A DNA stretch of 8,130 nt. Source: HK-STAS-PATE-36 sp964610345 (GTDB taxonomy: Bacteria; Patescibacteriota; Saccharimonadia; Saccharimonadales; JAGQNJ01). Below the pieces are notes generated by a model, which was not told the DNA's origin, searched no databases, and was given only the letters and a program-made list of their open reading frames with translations. Every line of letters starts with the position of its first letter. Position 1 is the stretch's first letter. Below are positions 1 to 5,091 of this stretch, piece after piece. The position numbers and the translations under genes were made by a program. The DNA lies in contig CAZSVQ010000032.1 in the NCBI GenBank assembly GCA_964610345.1, positions 1-8,130 of the forward strand, in the 5' to 3' direction.

Positions 1-840
1 ACTGATCCAGAAAAATGTATTAGTGCCTTGAAGTGGACAGTTGCCGAGATGGAACGTCGCTATAAGGCATTATCTGAAGAAGGCTTTCGTGATATCGGTG
101 AATATAACACCGCTAAAAAAGATGAAGGCATGCCATACATTGTGGTTGTAATTGATGAGCTAGCCGACCTGATGATGATGGCGGCAAAAGACGTTGAAGC
201 TTTGATTGTTCGGATTGCTCAAAAAGCGCGAGCAGTCGGTATTCATTTGATTCTTGCTACCCAAGACCCGCGCGCAGAAGTTATAACAGGGCTAATTAAA
301 GCCAACGTGCCAGCTAGAATGGCATTTACAGTTGCAGCGCAGATCAACTCGCAAATTATTATCGGGCAGACTGGTGCAGAGAAGTTGCTAGGTAAGGGTG
401 ATATGTTGCTGTACACATCCGATAAGCCAAAACCGATACGCGTCCAAGGCGCTCTGATTGAAACGGACGAAGTCAGAAAATTAACCAAGTTCTTGCGAGA
501 TCAACGCGAACCGCAATATGATGATGAAGTTGTAAGCCAGCCAGTTCAGCTTAATGGCCGGGGTGGTGTTGTTGCTGAGATTGATGATACTGATGAACCA
601 ATTTATAAAGATGCTGTAAGGGTTGTGATAGAAGGCCGCAAGGCCAGTACTAGCTTGTTACAAAGACGATTACGAATTGGGTATTCTAAAGCTGCCCGTT
701 TGATTGAGGCAATGGAAGAGCAGGGAATCGTTGGGGCTGCCAATGGTGCTAAGGGCCGAGAAGTATTGGTAAGTTCTATGGATGAAGTTTTTGGTGGTAG
801 TGCGGCGTCTGCTCAGGATAATGGCGAAGAAGATATTTAA
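1..840 (+). CDS. ftsK: DNA translocase FtsK/SpoIIIE, C-terminal part (5' end outside window)
   Basis: This is the C-terminal end of the septal, ATP-driven DNA pump that clears chromosomes from the division site. The frame is open from base 1 and the first residues (TDPEKCISALKWTVAEMERR) already match the family, so the TTG at 28 is not a start and the gene begins upstream. The Walker B segment (IVVVIDELADLMM) lies at about 139-177. It is followed by ATQDPRAEVITGLIKANVPAR and the strongly conserved GAEKLLGKGDMLLY. The Walker A motif is outside the window. After a short linker, about 595-780 encodes the winged-helix gamma domain that reads polar KOPS-type sites (DAVRVVIEGRKASTSLLQRR, then YSKAARLIEAMEEQGIVG). 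Two positions differ from the common family sequence: ATQRPS reads ATQDPR, and DSRTILD reads NSQIIIG. The family assignment is secure; the substitutions may be lineage-typical. Confidence 0.96.
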   Translation, partial: TDPEKCISALKWTVAEMERRYKALSEEGFRDIGEYNTAKKDEGMPYIVVVIDELADLMMMAAKDVEALIVRIAQKARAVGIHLILATQDPRAEVITGLIKANVPARMAFTVAAQINSQIIIGQTGAEKLLGKGDMLLYTSDKPKPIRVQGALIETDEVRKLTKFLRDQREPQYDDEVVSQPVQLNGRGGVVAEIDDTDEPIYKDAVRVVIEGRKASTSLLQRRLRIGYSKAARLIEAMEEQGIVGAANGAKGREVLVSSMDEVFGGSAASAQDNGEEDI

Positions 841-849
841 TAAATAGTA

Positions 850-878
850 TTGCTTTAGGCTACAAAATTGCTTACGAT
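850..878 (+). promoter_or_regulatory. Possible promoter for the candidate structured RNA
   Basis: TTGCTT (850-855) and TACGAT (873-878) are separated by exactly 17 nt, which would place a start near 885, just before the structured region. Both hexamers match the consensus only partly (3/6 and 4/6), so this is a weak call that gains value only from its position. The RNA could instead be processed from the ftsK transcript. Confidence 0.3.
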
Positions 879-884
879 TAAATA

Positions 885-1122
885 GAAACAAAAACGGTTC
901 AACAAAATAGAGCCGCTTCATGACAAAATATACAAATTTTGTTTTGTGTATGGATGAGCATAAAGAGTTTGTTGTCTGAGCAAGACTTATCTGTGGATAC
1001 GTCGAACAAAGAAACAACTGATTAGGACATTCAGAAACAGACAAAAATGTTAGTTTTGTTTTGGAGCGGCTCTTTGCCGGTTAGGTGGAAGTGCGGAATA
1101 TAGTCCTTTAGCCAGTTTTTTT
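885..1122 (+). ncRNA. Candidate structured non-coding RNA with a rod-like fold (6S-like shape)
   Basis: The 294-nt gap between ftsK and the convergent DUF3152 gene carries no convincing reading frame but folds strikingly. Positions 909-928 pair with 1054-1073 over 20 positions with one mismatch and two G-U pairs, including the GC-rich core AGAGCCGCT. Further pairing continues inward: 942-947 with 1041-1046, 952-956 with 1028-1032, 966-969 with 1016-1019, and 971-973 with 1013-1015. Small apical hairpins lie at 974-986 and 988-999. Between the long stem and the upper part is an unpaired bubble (929-941 and 1047-1053). A single interrupted rod with a central bubble resembles 6S RNA, the RNA polymerase decoy, but I see no primary-sequence signature that proves this. 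No RNase P, tmRNA or SRP RNA signatures were found. The ends are estimated from a weak promoter and a terminator-like hairpin. Confidence 0.45.
1079..1122 (+). terminator. Probable Rho-independent terminator after ftsK / candidate RNA
   Basis: GGTTAGG (1079-1085) pairs with CCTTTAGCC (1105-1113), including one G-U pair and a two-base bulge. AG and then seven T residues (1116-1122) follow. The loop is large (19 nt), which makes the hairpin only moderately stable. Its position, just before the end of the convergent gene at 1135, fits a plus-strand transcript end. Confidence 0.45.
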
Positions 1123-1134
1123 GTTTAATCGAGT

Positions 1135-2556
1135 TTAAAGTCCTTTTGATGATTTTAGCGATTGAAGTTCGGCAGGTGAAGGCCAAGCATTGAAATTACA
1201 GCCCTGTAAGCTTATGGATTGTTGTTGCATTACTGGAGCCGATTGGCCGGCCCCGCCACAAAATCGGTGGCTAAAGCCCAGCCAATGGCCAGTTTCGTGG
1301 TTAATTACCATTGAACGGTATTCATCCAGTGCACCACCAGCACCATTCCAGGCTGGGCTTGCACTCACCCAACGGTCAAAGTTAATAATTACGTTATTAC
1401 CGACTCGACAACTCCAGGTAGAGTCACAAATGGTCGAGCTAAAGCTTGGCACCAATTCGGCAGCTGTAAGCCAAGCGGTGAAGCTACAGCCACTAGCAAC
1501 TGGGTTAAAGGTGATTCGACTGCCCATACCCCAGCCGCGACTATCGGCATATACGCTAGCTAGTTTTGACCTGAAGGCACCAAGATGCGACTCGTCTACA
1601 CCTTTAGCAGAAACGCAGTAGGTGTAACTTATTCGTTTTTCTGGCGCAGGTTCTAACACAACTGTAGAATTGGTATTATTTTGTATAGCTGTACTAATTT
1701 GATTTGTAGCTTGAGCTTTATTTCCTAAACTAATACCAAAACTTTTTGCTGTCGCATCTAATAAGTAACCAATATTTTTTTGCGATAATTTAAAGGTAGA
1801 ATTATCAGGCTCAAATAGATTGGCAATTTCTGATGGCGATAGTGATTTTAATTTATCATTAAAGGTTAATTTTACTGATGTTTGAGTTGATTTGTTGAGC
1901 TTTGTAAGTTCAGCTTGTATATCGATTGGATTAGCTGGCGCGTCTCCTTGTTGTGTCGGTAAGTTAACTTCGGCCTGTCCAGCTTGCATAGATGATTCAA
2001 TATTTTGCACAGCAGTAGGTAGATCAATCGTTAAGGGTTTTACGGCTACAATTTCAATAAATTTGTCTGCCTGACGGTCAATTTTTGCGGCTGAGCCTAA
2101 AACTTCTAAGTCCGGTTTAACGCTGTTTAGATAAGCCTCGGTTTTTGGCTTATCAATAGAAAACACAGCATTATTTTTGCTCGTAATAAATAGATTTAAA
2201 AATGGGATAACATGACGGTTTTGTTTTACTTGATTAGAAATCTTGGGGTAATCGACAGAGATACCAAGCTCTTCGGGCGAGGCTTGCTTAGATTTTTCAC
2301 CAGCGGTAAGCTTGATGTTTTCTGGAGTACTAATTATGGATTGTGCTTTTTGCTCAAGCTTACTAGTCGGAATTGAACTAATAGGCACATTATTTAAACT
2401 AGTTTTGGGGTAAGTTTTATTTTTGAAGTACAAAAAAGTACCAACATTTATTATCAACAAGAATGCAGTAACGCCAAGAATTATAAACGCTATCGTTTTT
2501 TGACTTGAGCGTCTGAGCTTGCGTTTGCTTGGTTTGCGCTTGGTTTGCTTTTTCAT
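1135..2556 (-). CDS. Membrane-anchored DUF3152 metzincin-like protein with VanW-type N-terminal region
   Basis: A 473-aa protein read from ATG 2556 (a TTG lies directly upstream at 2559). The N-terminus is very basic, followed by one membrane segment (residues 21-44), so the rest should be outside the cell. The stretch from YPKTSLNNVPISSIPTSKL onward resembles the peptidoglycan-binding region found with VanW domains; this is a weaker call. Residues 308-459 match DUF3152, a family I know mainly from Actinobacteria. It carries the full zinc motif HExxHxxGxxH (HETGHWLGFSH, 420-430) and a downstream Met-turn candidate (APVMQQQ, Met443). All six cysteines (314, 357, 377, 383, 433, 453) lie in this domain, suggesting three disulfides. 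A metalloprotease role is likely from the motif; the substrate is unknown. GC content rises from about 35% to about 50% at the domain border near 1635. There is no Shine-Dalgarno sequence, and a -10 box lies 8 nt before the ATG. Confidence 0.85.
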   Translation of the reverse strand: MKKQTKRKPSKRKLRRSSQKTIAFIILGVTAFLLIINVGTFLYFKNKTYPKTSLNNVPISSIPTSKLEQKAQSIISTPENIKLTAGEKSKQASPEELGISVDYPKISNQVKQNRHVIPFLNLFITSKNNAVFSIDKPKTEAYLNSVKPDLEVLGSAAKIDRQADKFIEIVAVKPLTIDLPTAVQNIESSMQAGQAEVNLPTQQGDAPANPIDIQAELTKLNKSTQTSVKLTFNDKLKSLSPSEIANLFEPDNSTFKLSQKNIGYLLDATAKSFGISLGNKAQATNQISTAIQNNTNSTVVLEPAPEKRISYTYCVSAKGVDESHLGAFRSKLASVYADSRGWGMGSRITFNPVASGCSFTAWLTAAELVPSFSSTICDSTWSCRVGNNVIINFDRWVSASPAWNGAGGALDEYRSMVINHETGHWLGFSHRFCGGAGQSAPVMQQQSISLQGCNFNAWPSPAELQSLKSSKGL

Positions 2557-2564
2557 CAAACTAT

Positions 2565-2573
2565 ATTATAGCA
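2565..2573 (-). promoter_or_regulatory. Extended -10 promoter of the DUF3152 gene (probably leaderless)
   Basis: On the minus strand TGC-TATAAT (2573 down to 2565) is a perfect -10 hexamer with the extended TGn element. The only -35-like hexamer (TTGTAA, 2590-2585) is 14 nt away, which is short, so the extended -10 probably carries the promoter. Transcription would begin about 2558, 0-2 nt before the ATG at 2556. Confidence 0.6.
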
Positions 2574-2583
2574 ATTATTTGGA

Positions 2584-2612
2584 TTTACAACAGGGGCGAA
2601 GAATGTTACAAT
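2584..2612 (+). promoter_or_regulatory. Promoter of the rpsF operon
   Basis: TTTACA (2584-2589, 5/6 match) and TACAAT (2607-2612, 5/6 match) are 17 nt apart, and TGT precedes the -10 as an extended element. The predicted start is near 2619, giving a leader of about 70 nt. The -35 lies back to back with the promoter of the divergent DUF3152 gene, so the two may compete or share control. Confidence 0.7.
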
Positions 2613-2615
2613 AAC

Positions 2616-2630
2616 TTAGTTATTAACTAA
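2616..2630. repeat. Perfect 15-bp palindrome at the predicted rpsF transcription start
   Basis: TTAGTTATTAACTAA is a perfect inverted repeat with 7-bp arms and one central base. It begins 3 nt after the rpsF -10 box and covers the predicted start site, a classic position for a repressor operator. As RNA it could form only a weak AU-rich hairpin. The binding protein, if any, is unknown. Confidence 0.4.
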
Positions 2631-2634
2631 CTTC

Positions 2635-2682
2635 AGCTCGTGATTTCTTTAGGTGCACGGGCAGAAACCAAAGGAAGGAGTT
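2635..2682 (+). promoter_or_regulatory. Structured rpsF leader that can hide the Shine-Dalgarno sequence
   Basis: The leader can form a stacked hairpin. UUUCUUU (2644-2650) pairs with AAAGGAA (2670-2676), GG (2652-2653) with CC (2668-2669), and UGC (2654-2656) with GCA (2661-2663) around an ACGG loop. Below, AGCUC (2635-2639) pairs with GAGUU (2678-2682), which covers the GGAG Shine-Dalgarno at 2677-2680. Ribosomal operons that encode S6 and S18 are known to be autoregulated by an S6:S18-binding leader. The idea that this is such an element is inference; I could not confirm the Rfam consensus by eye. Confidence 0.42.
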
Positions 2683-2690
2683 CGATATAT

Positions 2691-3077
2691 ATGCAAAAGT
2701 ACGAACTAGCCGTGCTGTATCATCCAGATCTAGAAGTTGATCTAGCAAAAGGTGAACAGCGTGTTAAGAAAATAATTGATGACAACAAAGGTAAAATTGT
2801 TGACACCGATAACTGGGGTAAGAAAAAACTTGCTTACCCAATCAATAAGCTTGAATCAGCTGTGTACGTGTTTTATGTCGTAGAGCTTGAAACAGCTTGC
2901 TTGGCAAAGGTTGAGGCAACCCTTAACATTACCGACGAAGTTATTCGTTATTTGATTGTTAAGTTAGACGCTAAAGAACAGGCTAAAATTGCGGCAGCTA
3001 AAGAAGCAGCTGAAAAAAAGCAAGCTAAACGAGCTGAACATGCAGAAGCTAAGGCTCAAGAAGTAGCAGAATCTTAA
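2691..3077 (+). CDS. rpsF: 30S ribosomal protein S6
   Basis: S6 binds S18 and 16S rRNA on the platform of the small subunit. The product from ATG 2691 is 128 aa. The fold is recognisable from MQKYELAVLYHPDLEVD at the N-terminus, NWGKKKLAYPINKLESAVYV (41-60) and TDEVIRYLIVKLD (81-93). Residues 94-128 form a charged Ala/Lys/Glu-rich helical tail beyond the usual core. The start at 2691 is preferred over an upstream TTG/GTG-type frame extension because GGAAGGAG (2673-2680) is correctly placed 10 nt before it and the family sequence begins exactly there. It is the first gene of the operon, 37 nt ahead of ssb, with its partner S18 two genes further on. Expression is probably controlled by the strong promoter and foldable leader just upstream. 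Confidence 0.97.
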   Translation: MQKYELAVLYHPDLEVDLAKGEQRVKKIIDDNKGKIVDTDNWGKKKLAYPINKLESAVYVFYVVELETACLAKVEATLNITDEVIRYLIVKLDAKEQAKIAAAKEAAEKKQAKRAEHAEAKAQEVAES

Positions 3078-3114
3078 AATAGATTATCTAAGGGTTATAA
3101 GGGAGATAAAAGCG

Positions 3115-3576
3115 ATGGCAAAGGGTTTTAACAAAGTAATTTTAATGGGAAATTTAACACGCGATCCTGAGGTCCGGACAACGCCAAACGGTCAAAGTGT
3201 GGCTAACTTTTCATTAGCCGTAAATCGGACTTGGAAAGGCGCTGATGGTAACCAGCAAGAATCTGTTAGTTACATCGATTGCGTAGCTTGGGGGCGTACC
3301 GGAGAAGTGATTGCGCAGTACATCCAAAAAGGGCGACCAATTTTAGTTTCTGGACGTCTTGATCAACGTAGTTGGGAACAAGATGGCCAAAAGCGGAGTA
3401 AAGTTGAAGTCGTTGTAGAAGATTTTAACTTTATAGGTGGCGGTTCTGGTAGTGGTGATTTTGGCGGTAGTAATACACCTCGCTCATCAGCAGGGTCAAA
3501 AAGTAAAAGTGATGCAGTTGAGGTTGACGACATCAAAGATGATGAAGCTATAAACCTCGATGATATCCCATTTTAA
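3115..3576 (+). CDS. ssb: Single-stranded DNA-binding protein
   Basis: SSB coats single-stranded DNA during replication, recombination and repair and recruits partner enzymes. The 153-aa product starts at ATG 3115 with the Shine-Dalgarno GGGAG (3101-3105) 9 nt upstream. Residues 1-110 form the OB fold (FNKVILMGNLTRDPEVR, then VANFSLAVNR, SYIDCVAWGRTGEVIAQYI, GRPILVSGRLDQRSW). A Gly/Ser-rich linker follows and then an acidic tip ending DDIPF (149-153), the conserved docking peptide for SSB-interacting proteins. Length and layout are normal for a bacterial tetrameric SSB. The rpsF-ssb-rpsR neighbourhood is the usual bacterial arrangement, here interrupted by one small gene. Confidence 0.97.
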   Translation: MAKGFNKVILMGNLTRDPEVRTTPNGQSVANFSLAVNRTWKGADGNQQESVSYIDCVAWGRTGEVIAQYIQKGRPILVSGRLDQRSWEQDGQKRSKVEVVVEDFNFIGGGSGSGDFGGSNTPRSSAGSKSKSDAVEVDDIKDDEAINLDDIPF

Positions 3577-3628
3577 TTACTAGCGTAAATTTTAGGGTTA
3601 TATATTAGTGGTGGAGAACGGAGTCTAG

Positions 3629-3886
3629 GTGAGTCGTGAGGTTTTTTGCGGTACAGATAGCCAATGTAATAGGTGTCCATTTAGCGAACTTGAACCAGCT
3701 AGGGCACAGGAGTTGGGCGGTATAGCGGTTTGCTTTGCGGGGCCATCTATTGTGCCAAGCGAACAGTCAATTAAACTGGTGGCGGAGTTAGATAATATTG
3801 AGGTTGAGCCTCAAGAAATCAATAATATTAAAAACGCAGCAATTTATATGTCGGTCTCTGACCGTTGTAAAGTAAAGGAGATATAA
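3629..3886 (+). CDS. Small cysteine-containing protein of unknown function between ssb and rpsR
   Basis: I do not recognise this 85-aa protein. It starts at GTG 3629 with GGAG (3620-3623) 5 nt upstream, and its end contains the Shine-Dalgarno of rpsR, so it is embedded in a normal operon and very likely expressed. Its N-terminal third is cysteine-rich: C7, C13 and C16 (CX5CX2C), then C35, with one more at C80. The spacing could bind zinc or an iron-sulfur cluster, but no known family is evident. The C-terminal part (about 43-78) looks helical and acidic (QSIKLVAELDNIEVEPQEIN). There is no signal peptide or membrane segment, so it is probably cytoplasmic. Its place between ssb and rpsR suggests a link to ribosomes or DNA, which is inference only. 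Confidence 0.75.
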   Translation: MSREVFCGTDSQCNRCPFSELEPARAQELGGIAVCFAGPSIVPSEQSIKLVAELDNIEVEPQEINNIKNAAIYMSVSDRCKVKEI

Positions 3887-3889
3887 ATA

Positions 3890-4093
3890 ATGGCAAAGAT
3901 TTTTAGAAAAAGAGATGAAGTAGCTTTTTTTGACTACAAAGATTTTAAAACTCTTCAACGTTACGTTAACGTGTATGGGCAAATCGAAAGTCGTAAAAAG
4001 ACTGGACTTACAGAGAGCCAGCAAAGGCACCTAAGCCGAGCAATCAAGCGAGCACGTCACCTAGCATTACTACCATTTGTAGCTAATAATTAG
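3890..4093 (+). CDS. rpsR: 30S ribosomal protein S18 (cysteine-free type)
   Basis: S18 pairs with S6 on the 30S platform and contacts 16S rRNA. The 67-aa product starts at ATG 3890, with a strong Shine-Dalgarno (AAAGGAG, 3874-3880) 9 nt upstream. Diagnostic segments are FDYKDFKTLQRYVNVYGQI and the C-terminal RHLSRAIKRARHLALLPFV, which is nearly identical across bacteria. The N-terminus is short and lacks the CYFC-type cysteine pair of many S18 proteins, and the later TGTCAKHQR region reads TGLTESQQR. The zinc-binding cysteines are therefore absent. It starts 3 nt after the small Cys-containing gene and ends 7 nt before the NUDIX gene. Confidence 0.95.
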   Translation: MAKIFRKRDEVAFFDYKDFKTLQRYVNVYGQIESRKKTGLTESQQRHLSRAIKRARHLALLPFVANN

Positions 4094-4100
4094 TATAGTT

Positions 4101-4517
4101 GTGCGTCGAATAGATATTGCAATGGCAGTCATTAAGCAAGAAGATGTTTTCCATCTTCAGTTTAGGAATGGGCCAAAAGGAATTGGCGCAGCTGGAATGA
4201 TTGGTTGTTTTGGTGGAAAAATTGAGGCCGACGAAACTCCTCTTCAAGCAGTAGTCCGCGAAGTCGCTGAAGAAACTAACCTCAAACCAGCCGAAGCTGA
4301 TTTTATTCATTTAGGCCAAGTAAACGTTGAGTCAGATAATAATCATACAAAAGTTAAAGTTCGTGGTGAGGTATTTGAGTATAGGGTTGGTCCGGACGTG
4401 GCAGTGAAGGCACTGGAAGGTAGTTTGGTTAGTCTTGATTGGAACCGTATAGCAGTAGAGTTAGATACAATGACTCCAGGCACTCGAGCCTGTTTTGAAA
4501 CATTAATAAAAGGATAA
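4101..4517 (+). CDS. NUDIX hydrolase
   Basis: NUDIX enzymes cleave nucleoside diphosphates linked to another group and often remove oxidised nucleotides. The 138-aa product carries a nearly complete NUDIX box, GX5EX7REUXEEXGU, at residues 39-61: G39, E45, R53-E54 and E57-E58 are all present, while the usual glycine near the end is N60 (EETNL). This preserves the metal-binding glutamates. The fold starts with IDIAMAVIKQEDVFHLQFRN, so the GTG at 4101 is preferred over the ATG at 4122, which would remove the first strand. There is no Shine-Dalgarno; the 7-nt gap after rpsR suggests translational coupling. The substrate cannot be read from the sequence. An 8-oxo-dGTP-type activity is only one possibility. 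Confidence 0.88.
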   Translation: MRRIDIAMAVIKQEDVFHLQFRNGPKGIGAAGMIGCFGGKIEADETPLQAVVREVAEETNLKPAEADFIHLGQVNVESDNNHTKVKVRGEVFEYRVGPDVAVKALEGSLVSLDWNRIAVELDTMTPGTRACFETLIKG

Positions 4518-4523
4518 ATTATT

Positions 4524-5090
4524 ATGGCGTTTGGAATTACAGATTTAAAAAAGGGTACGTTGTTTCAGTTTAACGACGAACCGTATAAAGTTGTTGAATA
4601 TTCACAGAAGGTAATGGGTCGAGGTGGTTCCATCGTCAATGTACGTATCAAAAGCTTGTTAGACGGCAAGGTCCTAGAAAAAACTTTTAAGGGTAACGAA
4701 CAACTAGAACCAGCAGAAGTAACCAACAAAAATGTCCAGTATTTGTATAATGACGGGTCAAACTTCTTTTTTATGGAAGATGAGTCTTATGAGCAGTTTG
4801 AAGTTATGGCAGACATGGTTGGCGACCAAGCTGGTTATTTAAAAGAAGGCGATAGGGTCATTCTGCAGCTTTTTGATGCCCGGGTAATAAATGTTGAGCT
4901 ACCAAAAAATGTTTATTTAAAAGTAACATATGCCGAAGATGTAGTTAAAGGTGATACAACGAGCAATGTTTTAAAAGATGCCGAGCTAGAGACAGGCATA
5001 AGCGTTAAAGTCCCGGCATTTATAAAAACGGGTGATATAATTAGCGTAGATACGGCTAGTGGTGCTTACCGCGAGAGGAAAAAGGACTAG
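4524..5090 (+). CDS. efp: Elongation factor P
   Basis: EF-P enters the ribosomal E site and relieves stalling at proline runs. The 188-aa product has the full three-domain layout: an N-terminal KOW-like domain (about 3-62), a central OB domain (about 70-125) and a C-terminal OB domain (about 132-187) ending in the family signature ETGISVKVPAFIKTGDIISV with YRER. The start ATG 4524 has AAAGGA a suitable distance upstream, overlapping the end of the NUDIX gene. The loop that reaches the peptidyl-transferase centre, usually PGKGG, reads MGRGG, so the tip residue is Arg33 rather than the lysine modified by EpmA or similar enzymes. Whether this arginine is modified is unknown. The next gene begins 1 nt after the stop. 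Confidence 0.97.
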   Translation: MAFGITDLKKGTLFQFNDEPYKVVEYSQKVMGRGGSIVNVRIKSLLDGKVLEKTFKGNEQLEPAEVTNKNVQYLYNDGSNFFFMEDESYEQFEVMADMVGDQAGYLKEGDRVILQLFDARVINVELPKNVYLKVTYAEDVVKGDTTSNVLKDAELETGISVKVPAFIKTGDIISVDTASGAYRERKKD

Positions 5091-5091
5091 C

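Noticed and set aside
920..979. 19-codon plus-strand frame (MTKYTNFVLC...) inside the gap
   Set aside because: It has no Shine-Dalgarno and its start lies inside the long RNA stem; too short to support as a gene.
670..1044. Minus-strand frame of 124 aa over the ftsK end and the following gap
   Set aside because: It is antisense to the conserved FtsK gamma domain, has no family resemblance or ribosome site, and crosses the candidate structured RNA.
885..1122. The candidate RNA as tmRNA, RNase P RNA or SRP RNA
   Set aside because: I could not find the conserved sequence cores of these RNAs (for example the GGAAGCAG-type SRP loop or a tRNA-like CCA end).
1190..1621. 143-aa plus-strand frame opposite the DUF3152 domain
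   Set aside because: The opposite strand encodes a clear metzincin motif and conserved cysteines; this frame is a shadow of that GC-richer region.
2640..2690. Upstream in-frame extension of rpsF
   Set aside because: The S6 family sequence begins at ATG 2691 with a Shine-Dalgarno before it; the extension would translate the structured leader.
3788..4310. Two minus-strand frames (80 and 75 aa) opposite the small gene, rpsR and the NUDIX gene
   Set aside because: They are antisense to rpsR and the NUDIX box, which are certain, and show no family features.
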